Assembly: GCA_902478945.1 (NCBI GenBank)
Contig: CABSMX010000020.1
Location: 1 to 24,195 of the forward strand
Length of the DNA stretch: 24,195 nucleotides
Reading direction: 5' to 3'
Source of the DNA: an uncultured Collinsella sp.
GTDB lineage: Bacteria; Actinomycetota; Coriobacteriia; Coriobacteriales; Coriobacteriaceae
The notes beneath the pieces are model-generated. The model saw only the letters and a program-made list of their open reading frames with translations, ran no database searches and was not told where the DNA came from. Below, one piece after another: positions 6,949 through 14,014 of the stretch (its first letter is position 1; each line of letters opens with the position of its first letter). The translations under genes and the position numbers were made by a program.

Positions 6949-7680
6949 CTAGTTACTGCGCTGGTGGTAAACCTTGTATTTAAACTGATCGGCACGAGCA
7001 ACCGAGAGTGTGTACTCCACTACCTCGTTTGACTCGTTATACGTAGTCCTGACCAAATCGAGCACAGGCGAGCCCTCGACAATTCCCAAAAGGTGGGCAT
7101 CGGTGGGACGGGCTATGCTCGCATAGAACTCCTCTTCGGCCACGCGAATCTTTTGCTGAAAGTCCTGCTCAATCACATCGTAAAGCGGCTTACGCTCCAG
7201 CAGCGGTCGCTTTAGGGACAGAAATTGACGAACCGGTAGATAGCTGCGTTCGACCATCATGGGCATGTTGTCGGCAGAACGAAGGCGCTTGAGCTTAAAA
7301 ATGCGATCACCGATGCGCAATCCCATATGCTCGGCCAGATTCTTATCGGCCTCCATCTCGCAAAACTCGAGAATCGTGGTCTCGGGTTCTCGACCCATCG
7401 CGCGCATCTGCTCGGTAAAGCTGTAGGACTGCATAAGATTGGTTGCCTTTGCCGAACGGTCGGTCACAAAGGTACCGCGACCGTGCTGCCGAACCACCAG
7501 TCCTAAACGCTCCAGTTCCTGCAGAGCCAGGCGTACCGTAGTGCGCGAGAGACCATAGCGCTCCGAAAGTTCGCGCTCGGAAGGAATCATGTCACCGGCG
7601 CGATATTCATGGTCAATCTTTTCGGTCAGAATATCGACCAGCTGATCGTACAGCGGTTGCTTACGCGCTCCGATCGCCAT
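6949..7680 (-). CDS. GntR family regulator (HutC/UTRA type), amino-sugar regulator
   Basis: The 243-aa protein has an N-terminal GntR winged helix (about 10-75), with PLYDQL, PSERELSERYGLSRTTVR and GRGTFV near 70. A UTRA ligand-binding domain (about 95-238) follows. UTRA domains in NagR, DasR and AgaR2-type regulators bind amino-sugar phosphates. GGGAGG lies 5 nt before the ATG. It sits between the PTS operon and agaS with its own likely promoter (7730-7759). Identical operator cores flank both neighbouring units, so it most likely represses import and catabolism together until an amino-sugar phosphate is present. The effector is inferred. Confidence 0.9.
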   Translation of the reverse strand: MAIGARKQPLYDQLVDILTEKIDHEYRAGDMIPSERELSERYGLSRTTVRLALQELERLGLVVRQHGRGTFVTDRSAKATNLMQSYSFTEQMRAMGREPETTILEFCEMEADKNLAEHMGLRIGDRIFKLKRLRSADNMPMMVERSYLPVRQFLSLKRPLLERKPLYDVIEQDFQQKIRVAEEEFYASIARPTDAHLLGIVEGSPVLDLVRTTYNESNEVVEYTLSVARADQFKYKVYHQRSN

Positions 7681-7729
7681 CCTATCCTCCCTTTTGCTCG
7701 AATTCGGCTAACTACCTAGGGTGTTTAGC

Positions 7730-7759
7730 ATTATCTGTCTGCCACACCCGAATCAACAA
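7730..7759 (-). promoter_or_regulatory. Likely gntR promoter
   Basis: On the minus strand, TTGTTG (7754-7759) is 18 nt from GATAAT (7730-7735). It lies just after the PTS-operon terminator and about 50 nt before the gntR start. No copy of the CTGGTAGTAACCA operator is seen here, so autoregulation is not evident. Confidence 0.5.
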
Positions 7760-7765
7760 GAAAAC

Positions 7766-7799
7766 AAAAGCCGCGCGCTCTTTCGAGCACGCGGCTTTT
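7766..7799 (-). terminator. Terminator after the PTS operon
   Basis: AAAAGCCGCG (7766-7775) and CGCGGCTTTT (7790-7799) form 10 pairs, with an inner GCTC-tttc-GAGC stem. On the minus strand it ends in TTTTGTTTTC. It lies 66 nt after the IID stop, separating the PTS operon from gntR. Confidence 0.9.
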
Positions 7800-7865
7800 A
7801 ACATACACATGGCTTAAGGGGTCGGGGTGTGAGCCGCGTAGGGACACACCCCTCAAGCTAGAGCC

Positions 7866-8948
7866 TTACCAGATGCTCGGCCAGAGACCAAGCGGGCCAG
7901 CGCCCAGGATGCCAAGGACGAAGAGCAGGAGAATGCCCTTGGTCGGGGTCCAGCTGTGCTTAGCGAACATGTAGTAAAGCAGCAGCGTAAGCATAAGCGG
8001 GACGAGCTTCGGGACGATGGTGTTGAGGGTGTCGGCAACAGAGAAGTTGACCGGATCCTCGGTAACGGTGCCGTAGGTAACGGACTCCATGCCGTTGCCC
8101 AGATCGGTGACGCCGCACTCGACAGCGTTGCCGTCGGCATCGGAAGCGGTGAGGGCGTTGCCGTCCTCATCGGTCATGGCGATGGTACCGGCCTCAGCGG
8201 TCTCGGTATCGATACCCTCCATACCGGTGAAGTTCTCGGCCTCCTTCTCGGAGACGATCACGGTAGTAGCGGAGAGGCCACGGGTGGTGCCGTTGGGGAT
8301 CTGGAGGTTGATCTGGGTGCCACCCATGGTGACGACCAGGCAACCGACGACGAAGACGCCCATGATGGAAGCGGCACGCGTGAAGGCCTGCATGTTGGCG
8401 GTCAGAGCGTCAATAGCGCTGGTGCCAAGCTTGTAGGACCAGTTCATGAGCCAGAAGCGCAGAGCGAACTGGACGACGTTGAAGATCACCAGGAAGATGA
8501 TCGGTGCAGCGGCGTTGCCGTTGATGGCCATGTTGGAGGTGATGCCGGCCGTGATAGGCACGAGCGTCAGCCAGAACAGGGCGTCACCAATACCACCGAG
8601 CGGGCCCATTGCGGCGACGCGGACGGCGCGGATCGTGGGGATGTCAACCTTGTTCTGCTCGAGCGAAAGCACGATGCCCATAACAAAGGTGACGAGGAAC
8701 GGGTGGGTGTTGAAGAACTCCAGGTTGTGGCTCATGGAAGCCGCGAGGTCGTTCTTGTTGGTGTGGATCTTCTCCAGACCGGGGATGATGGAGTAAAGCC
8801 AGCCAGCGGCCTGCATGCGCTCGTAGTTGAACGATGCCTGCAGGAAGCAGGAGCGCCAAGCCATCTTGTTGAGGGTCTTCTGGTCGAGCTGCGGAGCAGG
8901 AGTGAGATCCTCGTAGTGCTCCGGGATCACATACTCATTAGATGCCAT
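7866..8948 (-). CDS. PTS mannose-family IID component with an enlarged loop
   Basis: IID and IIC together form the membrane sugar channel of mannose-family PTS. The N-terminal cytoplasmic half is classical: WRSCFLQASFNYERMQ (31-46), a MSHNLEFFNTHPFLV stretch near 72-86, and MGPLGGIGDA (114-123). Hydrophobic segments follow at about 123-160, 195-210 and 313-357. Between about 222 and 302 is an acidic, Gly/Thr-rich insertion with no counterpart in the usual ~270-290-aa family members; total length here is 360. ATG 8948 is chosen because GGAGGTGA lies 8 nt upstream; it overlaps the IIC gene by 11 nt (translational coupling). It is the last gene of the IIA-yajC-IIB-IIC-IID operon. Substrate is probably GalNAc or another amino sugar, from context. 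Confidence 0.92.
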   Translation of the reverse strand: MASNEYVIPEHYEDLTPAPQLDQKTLNKMAWRSCFLQASFNYERMQAAGWLYSIIPGLEKIHTNKNDLAASMSHNLEFFNTHPFLVTFVMGIVLSLEQNKVDIPTIRAVRVAAMGPLGGIGDALFWLTLVPITAGITSNMAINGNAAAPIIFLVIFNVVQFALRFWLMNWSYKLGTSAIDALTANMQAFTRAASIMGVFVVGCLVVTMGGTQINLQIPNGTTRGLSATTVIVSEKEAENFTGMEGIDTETAEAGTIAMTDEDGNALTASDADGNAVECGVTDLGNGMESVTYGTVTEDPVNFSVADTLNTIVPKLVPLMLTLLLYYMFAKHSWTPTKGILLLFVLGILGAGPLGLWPSIW

Positions 8949-9738
8949 CTTCGAAGTCACCTCCGTCAGAAACAGCTGCACCCTTCAGCTCGGTCTGCTG
9001 CTGGAAGTCCCAGAAAGCGATGCCGAAGCCGATGAGAGCGAGGATGAGCAGAGCAGGGGTTGCCAGCGAATCGTTGGCAACGGTGATGAGCGCGAGGCCA
9101 AAGCCCATGAGGAAGAAGCCCCACATATCGCGGTTCATCATAACCTTGAGCAGGACGGCGAAGCCGACGAAGCGCATCATGCCGCCTGCAGCGGAGAGAC
9201 CGGTCTGCAGCCAAGTCGGGATGGCAGAAGCGATGGTCTGACCGATGGTAGCGCCAGCGATGAAGAACAGGGTGACGACGACAGCGAAGATCAGGCCGAG
9301 CAGAGCCATGGCGAAGTAGTTCAGGCGCTCGATGCCCTTGGTGTCCGCGTTGTGAGCCATGTTATCGGCCGTGGACATAAGCGGGGACATAAGCGTGAAG
9401 ACCAGGGTAACGCCAAGCTGGCCAAGCAGAGCGAACGGAATGGCGAGGCCGACTGCCGCGTTGGGCTCGAGGCCCGTGGCGATAGCGAGAATGGCTGCCA
9501 TGATGCCGCCGATGACGGCGTTAGGCGGCTGAGCGCCTCCGATCGGCATGTTGCCGATCGTCATGAGCTGATAGGTACCACCCACGAGAAGACCGGTGTT
9601 GAGGTCGCCAAGGATAAGACCGATGACGGCGCCGGTGACGATGGGCTGATAGAGAGACTCGAGGAAGTCAAACTGGTCGATTGCCGCGATGAACGTGACG
9701 ACGAAGACCAGAGCGATCTGGATGATCGAGTATTCCAT
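8938..9738 (-). CDS. PTS mannose/sorbose-family IIC component
   Basis: This 266-aa polytopic membrane protein is the sugar-binding channel subunit. Family features are the N-terminal IDQFDFLESLYQPIVTGAVIG stretch near 20-40, then GDLNTGLLVGGTYQLMTIG near 44-62 and GGAQPPNAVIGG near 67-78. Alternating hydrophobic helices run to about residue 243 and a short acidic cytoplasmic tail ends the protein. GGAGGAG lies 4 nt before the ATG. It resembles AgaC/AgaW-type subunits of N-acetylgalactosamine systems by context, but IIC specificity cannot be read confidently. It is co-transcribed with IIB upstream, across a 90-nt gap with a small hairpin, and with IID downstream. Confidence 0.93.
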   Translation of the reverse strand: MEYSIIQIALVFVVTFIAAIDQFDFLESLYQPIVTGAVIGLILGDLNTGLLVGGTYQLMTIGNMPIGGAQPPNAVIGGIMAAILAIATGLEPNAAVGLAIPFALLGQLGVTLVFTLMSPLMSTADNMAHNADTKGIERLNYFAMALLGLIFAVVVTLFFIAGATIGQTIASAIPTWLQTGLSAAGGMMRFVGFAVLLKVMMNRDMWGFFLMGFGLALITVANDSLATPALLILALIGFGIAFWDFQQQTELKGAAVSDGGDFEDGI

Positions 9739-9791
9739 CTTGCTCCTCCTTTCAAAATGTATGTACGCACTTTGGATTTCACGTACAGAAC

Positions 9792-9811
9792 GTCAGGGTT
9801 TCACTCCTGAC
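9792..9811 (-). other. Intercistronic hairpin between IIB and IIC
   Basis: GTCAGG (9792-9797) and CCTGAC (9806-9811) form a 6-bp stem with an 8-nt loop in the 90-nt gap. There is no T-tract, so mRNA stabilisation or processing is more likely than termination. Confidence 0.4.
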
Positions 9812-9828
9812 AACGTGGATCACGAGGA

Positions 9829-10311
9829 TTACGAGAAGAGCTTGCTCGTGTCCTCAACAGGCGTGCTCGGAACGCGCCTGATCTCCAACTCCACCCCCAA
9901 TTCCTGCAGCTCTTTAAACGCAGCGACATCCTCGTCGTTAACTGCGACGGAGGTGGCGACTTGGCGCTTTCCTTCCGACATGTGCATGTTGCCGATGTTT
10001 ACCTTCTTTATAGGCACACCGCCCTTGACGAGCGTAAGCACGTCTTCCGGTGTTTCGGCCACGATGAAGATCTTCTGGCGCGGGCTCGCCTTGCCAATGA
10101 CGTCGATGGTCTTCTGCAGAGAGAAGAAACGCGTAGCGACGCCGGCGGGAGCGGCCATCTTCATGAGGTTCTGGCGCATGGTGTTGGACGCCACGTCGTC
10201 GTTGGCGACGAGGATGAGGTTGGAGCCCAGGGTGGAGTTCCACTGGGTGGCAACCTGACCATGAACCAGTCGGTTATCGATGCGGGTAAGAAGAATGTTG
10301 GGTTCTGCCAT
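9829..10311 (-). CDS. PTS mannose/sorbose-family IIB component (active His present)
   Basis: The 160-aa IIB phosphocarrier has the intact motif RIDNRLVHGQV with the phospho-accepting His17. It should accept phosphate from His9 of the IIA encoded two genes upstream and donate it to the incoming sugar. Other conserved pieces are LVKGGVPI and LGVELEIR. AGGAAG lies about 8 nt before the ATG. The gene is 36 nt downstream of yajC in the operon. It is about 54% identical to the Tyr17 paralogue at 90-608, which makes it the proper reference for that variant. Confidence 0.95.
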   Translation of the reverse strand: MAEPNILLTRIDNRLVHGQVATQWNSTLGSNLILVANDDVASNTMRQNLMKMAAPAGVATRFFSLQKTIDVIGKASPRQKIFIVAETPEDVLTLVKGGVPIKKVNIGNMHMSEGKRQVATSVAVNDEDVAAFKELQELGVELEIRRVPSTPVEDTSKLFS

Positions 10312-10347
10312 GTTGATCAGCTTCCTTTCGTTATTTGCTGACGACAG

Positions 10348-10629
10348 TTACTTGATCTCCTGAATCGCGTAACGCGAAACATCTACGACGGCTCCGGATC
10401 GGACTTTGATCTGGACCTTCTCGCCTTCGATGCCTTTGACGGTTCCGTAGATACCGCCGGCGAAAAGAACCTCTTGACCCGGCTTGAGCTCGGTGTGCAG
10501 CTCCTTGAAGTACTTCTGCTTCTTCTTCATGTTGATTTGCGACCAGATGGTGTAAATCAAGCCCATGATGACAAGCAGGCCTAAAAGGGCGACCGAGGAG
10601 CTCAGGACGTTGGCTCCGAAATCGGCCAT
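10348..10629 (-). CDS. yajC: YajC-like membrane protein within the PTS operon
   Basis: The 93-aa protein has one N-terminal membrane segment (about 11-30), then a basic KKKQKYFKELH helix. A small beta-rich YajC domain follows, with LKPGQEVLFAGGIYGTV near 48-64. YajC is an accessory subunit of the SecDF translocase complex. Here its ATG overlaps the IIA stop codon by one base and IIB follows, so it is a true member of the PTS operon. A yajC gene within mannose-family PTS/ugl loci is known from streptococci. Its role there is unclear; help with membrane insertion of IIC/IID, or of the long IID loop, is a guess. Confidence 0.9.
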   Translation of the reverse strand: MADFGANVLSSSVALLGLLVIMGLIYTIWSQINMKKKQKYFKELHTELKPGQEVLFAGGIYGTVKGIEGEKVQIKVRSGAVVDVSRYAIQEIK

Positions 10630-11072
10630 TAGATGCCGTCCTCGTCGCCGAAGATATCCTCTTCGTCGGAGCCGGCAACGGATGCGACCGTCTGGGCGGT
10701 GATGCCCGTCTGGCCAACGGTCACGGCCTGCTCGCCAAGCTCGGCGAGCGTGGCGTTGCCGCGGAGGAACAGAAGCTCAATAACCATGGGAAGGTTGGTG
10801 CCGGTCAGAACCTCGACGTTGTCGACATCCTGGGCAATCATCATCGCCTGGTTGAACGGGGTGCCACCAAGCAGGTCGGTAAAGACGAGCACGCCATCGC
10901 ACTCCTCGCGCATGGCGGTAATAGCGGCGCGGAGATCCTCACCGTAGGAAGCAGCCTGGTCGCCCTCAAAAGGAACGACGGTAAAAGCGGGCTGGTCGCC
11001 AGCAACCATAGCGATAGCGCTTGCGAGGCCGGGTGCGAACTGTCCATGACCGGTAAGAATAAAGCCAACCAT
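10629..11072 (-). CDS. PTS mannose-family IIA component
   Basis: The 147-aa cytosolic IIA has phosphorylatable His9 in ILTGHGQFAPG and the FTDLLGGTPFN loop near 64-74 that lines the active site. It receives phosphate from HPr and gives it to IIB. A GGAAGGG SD lies about 8 nt upstream of the ATG. It is the first gene of the five-gene operon; an extended -10 promoter and the shared operator lie 100-160 nt upstream. The C-terminal tail (about 133-147) is acidic and probably disordered. Confidence 0.94.
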   Translation of the reverse strand: MVGFILTGHGQFAPGLASAIAMVAGDQPAFTVVPFEGDQAASYGEDLRAAITAMREECDGVLVFTDLLGGTPFNQAMMIAQDVDNVEVLTGTNLPMVIELLFLRGNATLAELGEQAVTVGQTGITAQTVASVAGSDEEDIFGDEDGI

Positions 11073-11188
11073 TCAAATTTCCCTTCCGAAGGTGTGTACG
11101 ATCTGAGTCCGATGATTTTCGGAAGCCAGCGGGCGCTCGCCCTTAAAGCTTCTTAGAAAGCGTACTTTGAAGACCAGTGGTTTCTAAA

Positions 11189-11201
11189 CTGGTAGTAACC
11201 A
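11189..11201. promoter_or_regulatory. GntR-type operator of the PTS operon
   Basis: CTGGTAGTAACCA is identical to the core of the agaS operator at 6896-6908. An additional inverted pair, ACCAGT (11173-11178) and ACTGGT (11188-11193), overlaps it, so two dimers might bind. It lies just downstream of the candidate start site, as expected for a repressor site. Confidence 0.75.
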
Positions 11202-11218
11202 CGTGACGTGTTGTTGTC

Positions 11219-11227
11219 ACTATATCA
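11219..11227 (-). promoter_or_regulatory. Extended -10 promoter of the PTS operon
   Basis: On the minus strand TGATATAGT reads as an extended -10 (TGN plus TATAGT). No convincing -35 is seen, which fits extended -10 promoters. The predicted start, near 11212, places the operator at about +11 to +24. Confidence 0.5.
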
Positions 11228-11495
11228 CCCCAGAAGAGGTCGCTTTCGTTGATTCATACGGTAAAACGTTTTTGCACCGCTCACGGTGATAAATCGACCG
11301 TTTACCGGTCGTTAACACTTCTACCTGCGGTTTTGAAACCGTTCCGAAATGCTTTGGCAAAAGATCGGATCTTTTCCTGTGTCTAAACAACGCAGGGCGG
11401 CTAAAAATAGCGTGTAGAAAAATTGCAGGTCATTGTAAAGATATGTGAATTGGTCTTTTTGACTTAATACCAGTTAGAACCAGTTTTGAGATTAT
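11228..11495. other. Non-coding stretch with inverted repeats upstream of the PTS operon
   Basis: Together with its flanks (11073-11701) this is a 629-nt stretch without a supported gene. It is clearly AT-richer than its neighbours. CGGTAAA (11260-11266) and TTTACCG (11301-11307) flank a small CACCG-ctca-CGGTG hairpin. GACCG-tttac-CGGTC at 11296-11310 is a palindrome whose TCGACCGTTTACCGGT context recurs with one change at 11512-11527. ACCAGTTAGAACCAG at 11470-11484 looks like a degenerate further GntR-type site. No SD-preceded reading frame stands out. Confidence 0.45.
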
Positions 11496-11525
11496 CGGTG
11501 AACGGTAGTTTTCGACCGTTCACCG
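11496..11525. repeat. Perfect 11-bp inverted repeat
   Basis: CGGTGAACGGT (11496-11506) and ACCGTTCACCG (11515-11525) are separated by 8 nt. Neither side has a T-tract, so a DNA-binding site or a stable RNA hairpin is more likely than a terminator. Confidence 0.65.
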
Positions 11526-11623
11526 GTTACTTGCAATCGTTTGCAGTCGTTTTCCCAGATGAATTAGGGGAACCCGATGGAGCATTGTGCGGGCTCGAGG
11601 CCTACCCCAGTGGTTTCGGTAAC

Positions 11624-11660
11624 AAAAAGCCCGCTAGAACGTTGTCCGTTCTAGCGGGCT
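11624..11660 (-). terminator. Terminator after the SurA_N-like gene
   Basis: AGCCCGCTAGAAC (11628-11640) pairs perfectly with GTTCTAGCGGGCT (11648-11660); on the minus strand TTTTTG follows. It lies 41 nt beyond the stop of the gene at 11702-12796. Confidence 0.93.
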
Positions 11661-11701
11661 TAATCAGGTGATCGGTTAACGCGCAGTAGTGCAGGCAAAC
11701 C

Positions 11702-12796
11702 TTACGCAAACAGGCCGTAGATGCTGATGTTGGCCTTGGCATACAGGCCGTTAGCATACTCGGTCCACTTGGAGCTGGCGCTCGAAGCCTGCGAAGAGTA
11801 CTGCTGGTAGGCGGTGTAATAGGCGGTCATGGCCTGCTTGTAGGTAGCGCTATCAGCCGTAAAGGCATCGTCAGCGAAGGCCTTAGCGTAGGTGCTATCG
11901 GCGTCCTTCCAGGTACCCTTTTCGCTATCCCACTCGTCGCCGGCAAGTTTGATGATGTAATCGGCGTAGTCCTTGCTCGCGGTCTCCTCGTTGCCGTCAG
12001 CAGGCTCGGTCGGGGCGGTCGGCATGCTTGCGGAGCTATCGCCCACCTTCTTCTTGTAGAGCTTCTGCAGCGTCGCGGACTGGCGGACGATCTGCTTGGC
12101 CTGGTCCTTGGACACGCCATACTGCGTGGCCATGGTCTTGTAGTCCGAAGTGCCGATGGATTCCTCGGCGTACTGCTTCATCTCCTTAGAGGAGACGGTA
12201 ATGCCCTCGTCCTCGGCAGCGTCGAGCAGGATCTTGTTGCGCACGTAGGACAGGATGACGTCGGCAGAAGGAGCGGTGTAGTTGCCATCGCTATCCTTGA
12301 CGGTGTCGAGGCTGTACTGGCTCTCGATGGCCTCGCGCGCGGTGATGTCGCTCTTCTTGCCGTTGTAGCTATAGCTTGCCACGGTCGAATCGAGCTGGTC
12401 CTCGGTCAGGGTCGACGAGCCGACACCCTTGCCGCCAAAGCCGCCATTGCCAATAAAGAAGCCGACCACGGCGGCGATCACGACGGCAACCACAAAGGCG
12501 GCAATCATCGTCTTCTTGTGCCTGGATGCATGGTCGTCTTCATCGGAACCCAGAATATCGTCGTCCTCATCCTGGGCCTCGGGCATCAGATTCTCGTCAG
12601 CGGCATCCGCGGCAATCTGAGCCTCCAGTCGGGCGTCCTCCTCCTCGGCCGTCGTGCCGGCGGCAATGTGCTCGGCAGACGTACCGGCGACCAGATCGAT
12701 CTTCTCGTCCTCGTCACCGTCGGGGCCTTCGCCGCGCTCGATGATCTGGATGCCGTCGATCTCGTCCTTCTCGTCCTTCTTTTGAATCAGACCCAT
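11702..12796 (-). CDS. Membrane-anchored SurA N-terminal-like protein
   Basis: A 364-aa protein with three parts. An acidic, probably disordered cytoplasmic region (1-92) is rich in Asp and Glu. One transmembrane helix (about 97-116) follows. The extracytoplasmic domain (about 120-364) resembles the SurA_N chaperone fold in its helical pattern: ILSYVRNKILLDAAEDEGITVSS-like text near 184-206, then a Gln/Lys-rich helix. I see no parvulin PPIase domain, so it is probably a chaperone-like or cell-surface assembly factor rather than an isomerase. AGGAG lies 6 nt before the ATG. Family assignment is by pattern only; a lineage-specific membrane protein is the alternative. Confidence 0.75.
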   Translation of the reverse strand: MGLIQKKDEKDEIDGIQIIERGEGPDGDEDEKIDLVAGTSAEHIAAGTTAEEEDARLEAQIAADAADENLMPEAQDEDDDILGSDEDDHASRHKKTMIAAFVVAVVIAAVVGFFIGNGGFGGKGVGSSTLTEDQLDSTVASYSYNGKKSDITAREAIESQYSLDTVKDSDGNYTAPSADVILSYVRNKILLDAAEDEGITVSSKEMKQYAEESIGTSDYKTMATQYGVSKDQAKQIVRQSATLQKLYKKKVGDSSASMPTAPTEPADGNEETASKDYADYIIKLAGDEWDSEKGTWKDADSTYAKAFADDAFTADSATYKQAMTAYYTAYQQYSSQASSASSKWTEYANGLYAKANISIYGLFA

Positions 12797-12834
12797 ATCA
12801 GTTACTCCTTGTTAGGAAACATAGTCTTCAATAG

Positions 12835-12863
12835 AATACGCCCGACAGAGTGCCGGGCGTATT
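12835..12863 (-). terminator. Hairpin between icd and the SurA_N-like gene
   Basis: AATACGCCCG (12835-12844) pairs perfectly with CGGGCGTATT (12854-12863). The T-rich tail on the minus strand is poor (CTATT), so termination after icd may be partial and allow read-through. Confidence 0.55.
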
Positions 12864-12922
12864 GATTCTTAGGTTATACGCAAACACTTAAGTACTATTT
12901 AGGCGTTTGCAGCCTGCATGTC

Positions 12923-14008
12923 TTAGGCCAGGTGCGCGATAACGGCATCGGCAAAGGCCTGCGTGCCCACGGCGCCCTCGACGTCGCCGGTCTGGGCACG
13001 ACATACGTCGCCGGTAACCTGCTTACCCTCGTCGAGCGTGGCGGACACGGCGGCGCGGATACGATTGGCCGCATCGTTCTCGCCCAGATGATCGAGCATC
13101 ATAGCCGCAGACAGAATCTCGGCCGTGGGGTTGGCGATATCCTGGCCAGCGATATCGGGCGCGGAGCCATGCGTTGCCTCGAAGATGGCGCAGTCGGCAC
13201 CGATGTTGGAGCCGGGGGCCATACCCAGGCCACCTACCAGGCCGGCGCACAGGTCGCTGACGATATCGCCGTACAGGTTGGGCAGCACCAGGACATCGAA
13301 GTCGTTGGGGTTCTGGACCAGGCCCATGCAGGTGGCGTCGACGATCTTGTCGTTGAACTCAATATCGGGATAGTTGGCGGCCACCTCGCGCGCAACGCGC
13401 AGGAACAGGCCATCGGTCGCCTTCATAATGTTGGCCTTGTGCACGGCCGTCACCTTTTTACGGCCGCAGCGGCGGGCGTACTCAAAGGCGTACTCCACAA
13501 TGCGGCGGCTCTTGGCGATGGAGATGGGCTTAATTGAGATGGCGGAATCGGCGGCGAAGGTCTTCTGACCCGAGCGCTCGACAAGCTGTGAGAGCTCCTC
13601 GACCTCGGCAGCGCCCTCATCGAACTCGATCCCGGCGTAGAGGTCCTCGGTGTTCTCGCGCACGATGACCAGGTCGACGTCGCGGAAGCGCGAGCCGTCG
13701 CCCGGCTGCGACAGGCAGGGGCGCACGCAGGCGTACAGGTCGAAGTGCTTGCGCAGGGCCACGTTAACGCTGCGGAAACCCGTGCCGACCGGCGTGGTGA
13801 TGGGGCCCTTGATGGCAACCTTGGTCTCGGCGACCGCATCGAGCACGTGCTGGGGCAGCGGCGTGCCAAACTCGTCCATGACGCCGGCACCTGCCTCCTG
13901 GACGTTCCAGTTGATCTGGACACCGGTGGCCTCGACCACGCGGCGCATGGCCTGCGTAATCTCGGGACCGATACCGTCACCGGGAATCAGGACTACATCG
14001 TGCGCCAT
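12923..14008 (-). CDS. icd: NAD-type isocitrate dehydrogenase
   Basis: A 361-aa beta-decarboxylating dehydrogenase. The start IPGDGIGPEI and the substrate motif FRSVNVALRKHFDLYACVRP (78-97) place it with isocitrate rather than isopropylmalate dehydrogenases, which have a different residue pattern after the Ser. Metal-binding Asp residues appear in LYGDIVSDLCAGLVGG, and EATHGSAPDIAGQ is the cofactor loop. Its short length and that loop fit the NAD-dependent prokaryotic/mitochondrial-like class. It would make 2-oxoglutarate, probably for glutamate synthesis. GAGGAG overlaps the end of the HEAT-repeat gene; the two are 6 nt apart. It is the last gene of a four-gene unit. Homoisocitrate or tartrate relatives cannot be fully excluded. 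Confidence 0.85.
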   Translation of the reverse strand: MAHDVVLIPGDGIGPEITQAMRRVVEATGVQINWNVQEAGAGVMDEFGTPLPQHVLDAVAETKVAIKGPITTPVGTGFRSVNVALRKHFDLYACVRPCLSQPGDGSRFRDVDLVIVRENTEDLYAGIEFDEGAAEVEELSQLVERSGQKTFAADSAISIKPISIAKSRRIVEYAFEYARRCGRKKVTAVHKANIMKATDGLFLRVAREVAANYPDIEFNDKIVDATCMGLVQNPNDFDVLVLPNLYGDIVSDLCAGLVGGLGMAPGSNIGADCAIFEATHGSAPDIAGQDIANPTAEILSAAMMLDHLGENDAANRIRAAVSATLDEGKQVTGDVCRAQTGDVEGAVGTQAFADAVIAHLA

Positions 14009-14014
14009 AATCTG

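Noticed and set aside
7956..9035. 359-codon plus-strand frame opposite IID
   Set aside because: Its composition (Asp/Gly/His-rich) is typical of antisense frames; the minus strand encodes a clear IID.
11486..11671. 61-codon plus-strand frame in the intergenic region
   Set aside because: No SD, overlaps the inverted repeat at 11496-11525 and the terminator at 11624-11660; no recognisable protein.
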